The position numbers and the translations under genes are program-made. Of a stretch of DNA of 64,000 nucleotides, positions 53,590 through 61,453 are shown in pieces. The DNA is from Pseudanabaena sp. Chao 1811 (lineage in GTDB: Bacteria; Cyanobacteriota; Cyanobacteriia; Pseudanabaenales; Pseudanabaenaceae). Under the pieces are notes generated by a model. It saw only the letters and a program-made list of their open reading frames with translations. It did no database searches and was not told where the DNA came from. Where the stretch lies: contig NZ_CP101416.1 of NCBI RefSeq assembly GCF_027942295.1, positions 682,001 to 746,000 on the forward strand, read 5' to 3'. Positions within the stretch are counted from its first letter, which is position 1. Every line of letters begins with the position of its first letter.

Positions 53590-54001
53590 CCAAGTCATAT
53601 ATAGCGTATACCAATCTGGTGAAGTAGAGGATTGTGTCCCCGCCGCAGGCGGGGACACAATCCTCTAAAAGCTCTATAGAGTCAAATAAAGTTAAGACAT
53701 AAAAAACAAAAGTATAGTTGCGTCGCTTTGCGACGCAACTATACTTTTGTTTTTTGCGTTTGTCCTAGTACAAACGCGAGTTCGGGATAATTTGAAACGG
53801 TCTGTGAGAGAGGGTTTGCTACGCAAACCCTCTCTCACAGACCAAAAGTAAAAGCCTTGCTCAGCAAGGCTTTTACTTTTGGTCTTTTAAAAATTTGTCA
53901 GCTTAACCACCCGAACGTGAGTTCGATAACGCCATTTGCGCGGCGCTTCGCGCCGCACAAATGGCGTTATCGAACTCACGTTCGTACAACTGGCTACTGG
54001 T
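53590..54001. repeat. Cluster of five long hairpins
   Basis: In order: 19-bp stem 53626-53666 (loop GCA, GTGTCCCCGCC family); 26-bp stem 53701-53755 (loop TTT); 21-bp stem 53799-53843 (loop TAC); 22-bp stem 53839-53885 (loop TCA), which overlaps the previous one; 35-bp stem with one mismatch 53912-53984 (loop TTC). No gene lies within. The last is flanked by CGAACGTGAGTTCGATAAC, related to the ends of the element at 29186-29303. Confidence 0.85.
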
Positions 54002-54349
54002 ATAGAAAAACATTCTGGAGTGTTATAAGATTTTCACTTTAAGTAATCATATTGCTGTATTTTTTATGATTCAAAGTAGAAATACTCAATAAAATTATCC
54101 ACAAAAAATATCTATATATTTTCTTAACAATTGATTTCTATACTTTTAATTACAAAAATCTCCAAGAAGATTGTCATAGAAGCATTACAGGAATCAGTTA
54201 AGACATTGTTAAGTTAATATTTTATTCGGGATCGCTATAATCCTCTCTCTAAAAGCGACTTAGCCTAATTTATGTCAAAAAGCTACCCTTCATAATTGAA
54301 GCAATTAATAAATTGCTTTTAGTAGTTTTGGCAAAGCCAAATAAGATAT
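54002..54349. other. AT-rich intergenic region
   Basis: No gene is visible. The promoter of the Cys-rich gene should lie here. Confidence 0.4.
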
Positions 54350-54634
54350 ATGGAATCTTCAGGTAAGTCCATTACAGCTTGTAAATTGTGTCAACATTAC
54401 AATCCTGAAGGAAGAAGGGGTGGTTTTTGTGGAAGATTGGCTGTTCCCGTCAGTGCGACATGGGACGCATGTAGTTTAGCAGCCCATCCTTTTGAGCCAT
54501 CTTGGCAACCTACTGATGACTTTAATTCACTTTTACATGATGCTTTACAAGAAACAATGGCAATTAGCCATCATATAGAAATGCCAGAAATGCAGGAGGT
54601 TTCTATGCGATCGCTTAGCTTTTCAGAATATTAA
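54350..54634 (+). CDS. Conserved Cys-rich hypothetical protein
   Basis: 94 residues. The N-terminal part holds a CxxC pair and two more Cys (ACKLCQHYNPEGRRGGFCGRL, then WDACSLA) that could bind a metal such as zinc or an iron-sulfur cluster. The tail is acidic and Met-rich. Proteins with this CxxCxxYxPEGRRGGxC pattern occur in cyanobacteria without assigned function. ATG start; it is a single gene. Confidence 0.7.
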   Translation: MESSGKSITACKLCQHYNPEGRRGGFCGRLAVPVSATWDACSLAAHPFEPSWQPTDDFNSLLHDALQETMAISHHIEMPEMQEVSMRSLSFSEY

Positions 54635-54929
54635 TTGAGCACACATTATTATTTATTAAGTTGTTGCCAATCAGCTCAGATTAGGTATTAGTACGTATTA
54701 CTAGTACTTGTTTTTAGCTAACTCTAAATATATCCACCTAAAATCTTGAATAAATTTGAATAAATTTGAATAAATAATGCTTGTTGTCAATATTTATTCC
54801 AGTCATTTTTACTAGTTCTAATGACTATGTTTGTATTACAAACTGTTGAGGTTTGAAGAAAATTTTGAGAGTATGACCCTGCCATACTCTCAAAATTTTC
54901 TCTATTTTTTAATTCAGTGCAACATGTTT
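54635..54929. other. Intergenic region left of IS630 copy 2
   Basis: No gene is seen. It contains a tandem AATAAATTTGAAT-type repeat near 54748-54775 and an inverted repeat, GAAAATTTTGAGAGTATG with its complement, near 54858-54901. Confidence 0.45.
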
Positions 54930-54997
54930 TACAGCCTATTGAGGGAAAGAGTAGTACAAGATAAGCTAGGATAGCAAAACCCAAAAGAGAGTAAAAA

Positions 54998-55366
54998 ATG
55001 GCACCTTACTCACTAGATCTCAGAGAAAAGATCGTAGCAAACTACGAAGCAGGAAATACATCGATTCGGGAAGTAGCGAAGCAATTTCAAGTCGCGACGA
55101 AAACAGTGCAAAAACTACTGAATCAATACCGAGAGACAGGAGAACTAAACCACAAACCATTAGGTAGTCCAATCAAAAGTCCCCTCGAAGCGCATCAGGA
55201 GAAAATCCTCGAAATTGTCTCAGAGCATCCAGATTGGACACTATGGCAGTACTGTGAAGAAGTAGCAGAACAAACAGGAGTATCAGTGACCACAGGCAGC
55301 ATGTGCCGATTTTTCCAGAGGCATAACATCACTCTAAAAAAAAGACCTATCGCCATGAAAAGGTAA
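54998..55366 (+). CDS. IS630 transposase, DNA-binding part (copy 2, frame A)
   Basis: Same 122-residue protein as at 861-1229, with the HTH and the A8 slippery run at 55336-55343 leading into the catalytic frame. Confidence 0.93.
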   Translation: MAPYSLDLREKIVANYEAGNTSIREVAKQFQVATKTVQKLLNQYRETGELNHKPLGSPIKSPLEAHQEKILEIVSEHPDWTLWQYCEEVAEQTGVSVTTGSMCRFFQRHNITLKKRPIAMKR

Positions 55367-55410
55367 AAAGTGAGGCAGTACAACAGCAAAGATGTGAATT
55401 TTGGGAAGCA

Positions 55411-55944
55411 TTGAATGAAGTGAAAGCTGAAGATCTGATTTGTATTGATGAAACGGGAGTATGGCAGGGGATGGAACGCTCTGTGGCAAGAAGTGAATGT
55501 GGCAAAAGAGTATTCAGTCTTCGTCCCTTTTACAAAGGTCAGAAATACACAATAATTGGCGCTATTTCAGTTGATGGGATTGTTTGCCTGAAAACGATTC
55601 AGGGTTCTATGAAAGGAGCAGATTTTCTCACCTTTGTCCAAGATGACCTAGTACCTAAATTACGTCCTGAGCATAGGATCATCATGGATAACCTCAACTG
55701 CCATAAAGTTGAGGGGGTCGCAAAAGCAATTACAGCGACAGGTGCTAAGATTTTGTACTTACCCACCTATTCTCCTGATTTTAATCCAATTGAGATGATG
55801 TGGTCGGTTCTCAAATATTTTATTAGATTGCTTAGACCTCATTCTCAAAAACTACTTCAGCATTTAATCAACGTTTTCCCTTACTTGTTAGAAAAAGATT
55901 TCTTCAAAAATTGGTTTACTAAGTGTTGTTACTGTACTACTTAA
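55411..55944 (+). CDS. IS630 transposase, DDE part (copy 2, frame B)
   Basis: Same 177-residue frame as at 1274-1807, with IDETG, DNLNCHK and NPIEMMW. It is expected to be made as a -1 frameshift fusion with frame A. Confidence 0.92.
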   Translation: MNEVKAEDLICIDETGVWQGMERSVARSECGKRVFSLRPFYKGQKYTIIGAISVDGIVCLKTIQGSMKGADFLTFVQDDLVPKLRPEHRIIMDNLNCHKVEGVAKAITATGAKILYLPTYSPDFNPIEMMWSVLKYFIRLLRPHSQKLLQHLINVFPYLLEKDFFKNWFTKCCYCTT

Positions 55945-56097
55945 TCCCTCAATGGACTGTAGTTATCGCTCTTAGCTAGCTATCACAATTTGTACAGTGC
56001 ATAAATTCAGGAATGGTAGGGTTTTACTAGTCGGACAAAGCTCTGTATGTTACGCTAAATCAATAATATTTTATAAAAATTAGTTTTATAGGGCAAA

Positions 56098-57621
56098 GTG
56101 CTAGCAAGGGTTTGGAGTGCAACAATTTTAGGCATTGACGCGATTCAGGTAGGGGTAGAGGTAGATGTATCGGGAGGACTGCCCGGAATCACCTTAGTAG
56201 GATTACCTGATACTGCTGTTCAAGAAAGTCGAGAACGGGTGAAAGCTGCTATCAAAAACGCAGGATACGCTTTCCCAATGCGAAAAATCGTGATTAATCT
56301 CACCCCTGCGGATTTACGGAAAGAGGGGCCAATCTTTGATCTACCAATTAGCATCGGCATTCTCGCTGCTTCCGAACAGGTTGAGCCACAGTTATTAGGT
56401 GATCACCTATTTTTAGGGGAGGTTTCCCTAGATGGTTCCTTAAGGCCAGTGTCGGGAGTATTACCGATCGCGGCGGCAGCTAAACGATTAGGCATGATAG
56501 GAATCGTTGTACCTAAGGAAAATGCCCAAGAAGCAGCACTTGTCAAAGATTTAGCAGTGTATGGACTACAAAGTATTACCGAGGTTGGTGATTTTCTGGC
56601 GCATCCTGAAAAATATCAACCCGTAGTTGCTAACCCTGAAATGAAATGGCACGACAGCGACTTTAAGCTAGATCTAAAAGATGTCAAAGGTCAACAACAT
56701 GCTCGCCGCGCCCTAGAAATCGCCGCCGCAGGCGGACACAACCTAATTTTTGTTGGTCCCCCCGGTTCTGGCAAAACTCTATTAGCAAGACGCTTGCCTA
56801 GCATTTTGCCCAATATGAATTTCGACGAGGCTCTAGAAGTAACCAGAATTCATTCTGTCGCAGGATTATTAAAAGGTAAGGGCTTAGTTAGCGATCGCCC
56901 TTTTCGTAGTCCCCACCATTCCGCCTCAGGTCCCTCACTCGTAGGTGGTGGCAGTTTCCCCCGTCCAGGAGAAATAACACTTGCAACAAATGGGGTGCTT
57001 TTTTTGGATGAGCTGACGGAGTTTAAAAGGGACGTATTGGAATTTTTGCGCCAACCCCTCGAAGATGGATTTGTGAGCATTTCCCGTACCCGTCAATCTG
57101 TTACATTCCCAGCACAGTTCACGTTGGTCGCGAGTACAAACCCATGTCAATGTGGCTACTATGGCGATGCTGTCCAACCTTGTACCTGCACACCACGTCA
57201 GCGTGAGCAATATTGGGCAAAGCTATCTGGGCCGTTAATGGATCGCATTGACCTCCAAGTAACTGTCGCTCGCTTAAAGCCCGATGAAATGACGCGATCG
57301 ACTGAGGGAGAAGACTCTAGTGCAGTTAAAAAAAGAGTACAGGCATCCCGCAAAATCCAACAAAACCGCTTTCAAAACGAGGCTAGGGTTAACTGTAATG
57401 CTCAGATGCAATCAAGGCATTTACGCCAATGGTGCAAATTAGACGATCCATCGCGAGATCTCTTAGAAGCTGCGATTAAGCGTTTAGGTTTGTCTGCTCG
57501 TGCCACCGATCGCATTCTCAAGGTATCGCGCACGATCGCAGATCTAGCTAGTACCGAAGACATTCAAGTCGTGCATGTCGCCGAAGCAGTGCAATATCGC
57601 ACATTAGATCGTGCCACTTAA
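56098..57621 (+). CDS. comM: YifB/ComM family Mg-chelatase-like AAA+ ATPase
   Basis: 507 residues, GTG start. An N-terminal Lon-like ChlI domain (VDVSGGLPGITLVGLPDTAVQESRERV) precedes an AAA+ module: Walker A GPPGSGKT near residue 221, Walker B VLFLDELTEF, and ATNPCQCGYY. The C-terminal helical domain ends with LSARATDRILKVSRTIADLA. ComM is a DNA helicase that drives branch migration in natural transformation. It lies directly upstream of a type IV pilus-type chemotaxis operon, a sensible setting for competence. Confidence 0.93.
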   Translation: MLARVWSATILGIDAIQVGVEVDVSGGLPGITLVGLPDTAVQESRERVKAAIKNAGYAFPMRKIVINLTPADLRKEGPIFDLPISIGILAASEQVEPQLLGDHLFLGEVSLDGSLRPVSGVLPIAAAAKRLGMIGIVVPKENAQEAALVKDLAVYGLQSITEVGDFLAHPEKYQPVVANPEMKWHDSDFKLDLKDVKGQQHARRALEIAAAGGHNLIFVGPPGSGKTLLARRLPSILPNMNFDEALEVTRIHSVAGLLKGKGLVSDRPFRSPHHSASGPSLVGGGSFPRPGEITLATNGVLFLDELTEFKRDVLEFLRQPLEDGFVSISRTRQSVTFPAQFTLVASTNPCQCGYYGDAVQPCTCTPRQREQYWAKLSGPLMDRIDLQVTVARLKPDEMTRSTEGEDSSAVKKRVQASRKIQQNRFQNEARVNCNAQMQSRHLRQWCKLDDPSRDLLEAAIKRLGLSARATDRILKVSRTIADLASTEDIQVVHVAEAVQYRTLDRAT

Positions 57622-57873
57622 ATAAAAAATAATAGCCCCATACATGCTATTTTGTGTCTTGACTTTTAGCTCTAAACTAATTCTCTTTATTAAATAAGAC
57701 TAAAATATGAACAGTGTAATAAACAAGATCAACGTTAACCGCAAGCGTTAACTTAAATAAATAGTAATCTAGAAGTTATGGTAGGTACATCTTCTTGCTG
57801 CCTAACATTAAGACGAACTAATTATGTTGTTGAGTGAGTTGCTAATGGAAGAATCCTATCGGGGCATTCATGT
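57622..57873. other. Promoter region of the chemotaxis operon
   Basis: 252 bp without a gene. A -10-like region near 57710 and an imperfect palindrome (AACGTTAACCGCAAGCGTTAA) near 57731-57751 are candidates for a regulatory site. Confidence 0.4.
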
Positions 57874-58242
57874 ATGAGTACAGTTCTGGTGGTTGAAGAT
57901 AGTGTCACACAGAGAGAAATGATTGAAGACTTACTTAAAGGTAGTGGTTTGATCGTCAAAACAGCAGGTGACGGCATAGAAGCCCTAGAGCAAATGCAAA
58001 GCAGTTGCCCAGATATCGTAGTTATGGACATTGTCATGCCTCGCATGAATGGCTATGAACTATGCCGTCGCATTAAAACTGATCCCAAAACCGAACGCGT
58101 TCCCGTTGTAATGTGTTCGTCTAAAGGTGAAGAATTTGATCGCTACTGGGGAATGAAGCAAGGTGCTGATGCCTATATTGCTAAACCATTTCAGCCACAA
58201 GAGTTAGTTGGTACTGTCAAACAGTTACTTAGAAAAGCTTAA
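57874..58242 (+). CDS. CheY-like response regulator (PilH type)
   Basis: 122 residues, receiver only. Asp9 and neighbouring Glu in VVEDS, phospho-acceptor Asp52 in VVMDIVMPRMNGYE, Ser in VMCSSK and Lys in YIAKPF. The order CheY-CheW-MCP-CheA downstream matches the Pil/Tax3 type operon of Synechocystis, which controls type IV pili and competence; the family is known, the function here is inferred. Confidence 0.93.
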   Translation: MSTVLVVEDSVTQREMIEDLLKGSGLIVKTAGDGIEALEQMQSSCPDIVVMDIVMPRMNGYELCRRIKTDPKTERVPVVMCSSKGEEFDRYWGMKQGADAYIAKPFQPQELVGTVKQLLRKA

Positions 58243-58394
58243 GAATTTCAAGGTGATCACGAAAACCATGAACAATTCTTGATTATTCAAGGTCAGTTCG
58301 TTAACATCAATATTTTAAGATTTTCTAAAGCTTAAAACTTATAAAATTCAGGACATCAAAAGTTGCAATTTTGCAAGGTAGAGCTTCCCAAATT

Positions 58395-58922
58395 ATGGTA
58401 GGAAACCAAGATTTCTTCCCCGGCATCGGACAAGATCAGGCAACTGACTTTGACCAAGGTATCGAAGCACCAGAAGGTGAGCTGCATTTAAGATTTTTTG
58501 TAGCTTCTGGGATTGAATTTGCCTTGCCTGCAATTGGAGTTAGTCAGGTATTAGAATATGCTCCAGATCGGATCAACCCCATGCCCAATGTCTCACCCTT
58601 ACTGCTAGGTACAGTTAATATTCGGGGTAGAGTAGTTTGGGTAGGAGATCTTGGTCAGTTTTTAGGAGAAGTACCTCCCGTCAATACTGATCGGGCTGAA
58701 ATTTCCATCATTGCGATCGAGGATCAAGGCATGATGTTGGGTTTAGCAGTAGAACAAATTGGTGTTATGGCTTGGCTTGATCCTTCACAGTTAACCGTTT
58801 CTAGAAACAGCGCTGACAGTATGGCTCCATTCATCAAAGGTGAGTGGATAATGGAAGGCAGCGAACCCTTAAAGTTGCTCGATCAAGTTAATATTTTGCG
58901 ATCGGCACGGTGGGCATCGTAG
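58395..58922 (+). CDS. CheW-like adaptor
   Basis: 175 residues from the ATG at 58395; a TTG eight codons upstream is possible. The CheW fold is seen in LRFFVASGIEFALPAIGVSQVLEY, PNVSPLLLGTVNIRGRVVWVGDLGQFLG and SIIAIEDQGMMLGLAVEQIG. CheW couples the chemoreceptor to CheA. It lies 152 bp after the CheY-like gene. Confidence 0.92.
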   Translation: MVGNQDFFPGIGQDQATDFDQGIEAPEGELHLRFFVASGIEFALPAIGVSQVLEYAPDRINPMPNVSPLLLGTVNIRGRVVWVGDLGQFLGEVPPVNTDRAEISIIAIEDQGMMLGLAVEQIGVMAWLDPSQLTVSRNSADSMAPFIKGEWIMEGSEPLKLLDQVNILRSARWAS

Positions 58923-59055
58923 ATAGGGTCTATATGACTATGTAATATGTACGAACATACGACCTATGGCTATAGACAACAGATACTAAGTAGAAATGAT
59001 TTCAAAATGATTTCGAGCAAATGGTAGAGATTTTAGGGTTTTTAGGAGAAGGCAC

Positions 59056-61401
59056 ATGGCATCAAGTACACAACACCAAAAAGAATACGAAAAGGCTTCC
59101 TTAGCCTACATGCAGGGAGACTACAACCAAGCTGCCAAATTGACACAGGAGCTTGTACAAGTCTGCCCTAGCGAGCCTATGTATCGGTTACTTCATGCCC
59201 ATATTAATCTTGCCCTAGAACGCTATCAGGATTCAATCGGTGAATATGAAAAGGTTCTGCACCTAACCGATGACACCTCAATTCTTGAATATGCTCATAG
59301 TGGGATTGCGGCGGCTAAAGAAAGATTAGATCTCGATGATGGCTACAACGATAACTTAGGGGATATGGTTAGCTCATCAGCAGACGAGTTTAGAAATAAG
59401 CAATATGCTTACGAAGATGACAATAGCTACAATGCATCAACATACATGCAAGGAGCTTGGACCACAGATGATAGTGGAGGACAGAGCCGTAGCACCAATA
59501 ATTTTGATTTTGAAGATTTTAATTCCGATGTTTCGATGAATGGGTCTGGTAATTACAGCTATAATGCCGAAACCCAAGTAACTGGCGTATCTAGCTTTAA
59601 TTCTAATTACAAAACTGGAAATTCTGGGATGAATTCAGACACTGATGTTGTCTTCATGGATGAATTTGATGATTTTGATGACATTAGTGAATCATCTTTC
59701 TCTAACTCCTTTGGTGATTCTGATGCAACGCAAATGGCATCGGATCGATCGCTGTCCGAGTTTGGCAGTCAAGATTTTGCAACTTCAGTCCGTGCCAGCA
59801 ATACTACGGCAGTAGTTAGCTCAGACATGGCAGCAGGAAGATTTAATCAGGCTGGCAATGAGGCAGAGCTATTTGGTCTAGGCGCGATTAATTCTCCTGT
59901 AGGCACAAAACGGGGAAATACTGAGGTCGTAGCTGAGGCATCGGAACAGGGGGGCTTATTTTCTCCCTTTGATAACATGCCCCTCAAAACCAAGACCCTA
60001 ATTACCGCGATCGCCTCAGGGGTGGTGGCAATGGTAGCCGCAGGGGTGGTAACAAACTTTGCGATCGGCTCGATCAAGGATAATTCAACCCGTGAACAGG
60101 TAAGAAATACAGGTTGGATGATGGCAGGGGCAGCGGCGATCGCTAGTGGCTCAATGGCTTGGGCCTTAGGCAAGCGCTCTTCTAAACTGATTGAGCAATC
60201 GACTGAGAACTTACAATCTCAGTTTGAGTCCGTCATTCGTGGTGATATGACTCCCCGCGCCGCTATCTATAGCGAAGATGATTTTGGTAGGTTAGCCGCA
60301 AGCTTTAACCACATGATTCAGTCGATTGTATCGAATACCAATGAGGCTCAACGCAAAGCTGCCGAACAGGAACAAGCTAAAGAAGATCTCCAACGTCAGG
60401 TAATTCGCTTACTAGACGACGTAGAAGGGGCGGCGCGTGGTGACTTAACGGTGCAGGCAGAGGTAACAGCCGACGTACTCGGAGCAGTTGCCGACTCTTT
60501 TAACCTCACCATTCAAAACCTTCGCGAGATTGTTAACCAAGTAAAAATCGCGGCGCGTCAGGTAAACGAAAGCTCTCGCGAAAATGAAGCATTTGCCCGC
60601 AGCTTGTCATCGGACGCATTGCGTCAAGCTGAAGAATTAAGCGTTACCTTGAATTCAGTACAAATGATGACGGAATCGATTCAGCGTGTAGCAGAAAGCG
60701 CCCGTGAAGCAGATCAAGTGGCAAAACTCGCATCGGAAACTGCAATCAAGGGTGGTGAAGCCGTAGAACGCACCGTAGCTGGTATTCTCGACATTCGCGA
60801 AACGGTTGCGGAAACTACACGAAAGGTAAAACGACTGGGTGAGTCGTCCCAAGAAATTTCTAAGATCGTTGGTTTAATTTCCCAGATTGCTTCCCGTACT
60901 AACTTACTCGCACTTAACGCCAGTATTGAAGCAGCAAGAGCGGGTGATGCGGGACGTGGTTTTGCGATCGTTGCCGACGAAGTTCGCCAGCTCGCTGATC
61001 GCGCCGCCAAAGCATCGAAGGAAATCGAACAAATCGTATTGCAAATTCAGAGTGAAACCAGTAATGTGCAACAAGCGATGGAAGTCGGCACACAACAGGT
61101 TATCGATGGTACCAAACGTGCTGAACAAGCTCGCCAATCCCTAACCGACATTATTCAAGTGTCCCACCGCATTGAAACTTTAGTACTATCCATTACTGAA
61201 GATACTGTCAAACAAACCGAGACTTCACGCACCGTATCACAGGTTATGCAATCCGTTGAGTTAACCGCCCAAGAAACATCCCAAGAATCACAACGAGTAT
61301 CAGCTTCACTACAAAACCTTGTAGGTGTTGCGCGTAGTCTACAGGATTCTGTGGAAAGATTCCGCGTTGACTCAGGCGATAAAACAACGGGAGGTCGTTA
61401 G
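59056..61401 (+). CDS. Methyl-accepting chemotaxis protein (PilJ/TaxD type) with TPR N-terminus
   Basis: 781 residues. An N-terminal TPR region (1-95) is followed by a disordered Asn/Asp/Ser-rich linker (95-300), two membrane helices ([22 protein letters not shown] and [18 protein letters not shown]), a HAMP domain, a second HAMP-like stretch and a C-terminal signalling domain with the hairpin tip [34 protein letters not shown]. The periplasmic loop is only about 15 residues, so sensing is probably through the cytoplasmic part. AGGAG lies 8 bases before the ATG. Confidence 0.93.
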   Translation: MASSTQHQKEYEKASLAYMQGDYNQAAKLTQELVQVCPSEPMYRLLHAHINLALERYQDSIGEYEKVLHLTDDTSILEYAHSGIAAAKERLDLDDGYNDNLGDMVSSSADEFRNKQYAYEDDNSYNASTYMQGAWTTDDSGGQSRSTNNFDFEDFNSDVSMNGSGNYSYNAETQVTGVSSFNSNYKTGNSGMNSDTDVVFMDEFDDFDDISESSFSNSFGDSDATQMASDRSLSEFGSQDFATSVRASNTTAVVSSDMAAGRFNQAGNEAELFGLGAINSPVGTKRGNTEVVAEASEQGGLFSPFDNMPLKTKTLITAIASGVVAMVAAGVVTNFAIGSIKDNSTREQVRNTGWMMAGAAAIASGSMAWALGKRSSKLIEQSTENLQSQFESVIRGDMTPRAAIYSEDDFGRLAASFNHMIQSIVSNTNEAQRKAAEQEQAKEDLQRQVIRLLDDVEGAARGDLTVQAEVTADVLGAVADSFNLTIQNLREIVNQVKIAARQVNESSRENEAFARSLSSDALRQAEELSVTLNSVQMMTESIQRVAESAREADQVAKLASETAIKGGEAVERTVAGILDIRETVAETTRKVKRLGESSQEISKIVGLISQIASRTNLLALNASIEAARAGDAGRGFAIVADEVRQLADRAAKASKEIEQIVLQIQSETSNVQQAMEVGTQQVIDGTKRAEQARQSLTDIIQVSHRIETLVLSITEDTVKQTETSRTVSQVMQSVELTAQETSQESQRVSASLQNLVGVARSLQDSVERFRVDSGDKTTGGR

Positions 61402-61453
61402 TACTTTACCTCTAGCTAGCTACTCATACCCTAATCTTTGAGAGGATTCTGTC

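Larger units (their letters stand above)
54930..55961 (+). mobile_element. IS630-family insertion sequence, copy 2
   Basis: Identical in length and, by eye, in sequence to copy 1 (offset 54137 bases). TA at 54930-54931 and 55960-55961 marks the target duplication; the restored target reads TGTTTAGTTATC. It sits in an intergenic region and breaks no recognised gene. Confidence 0.95.

Noticed and set aside
53857-54042. A plus-strand open frame within the hairpin cluster.
   Set aside because: It consists of palindromic arms read through and has no ribosome site or protein-like composition.
54787-54984. A minus-strand frame crossing the left end of IS630 copy 2, resembling the one at copy 1.
   Set aside because: At copy 1 it is the tail of a Uma2 gene, but here the flanking part has no family features, so no gene was broken at this site.
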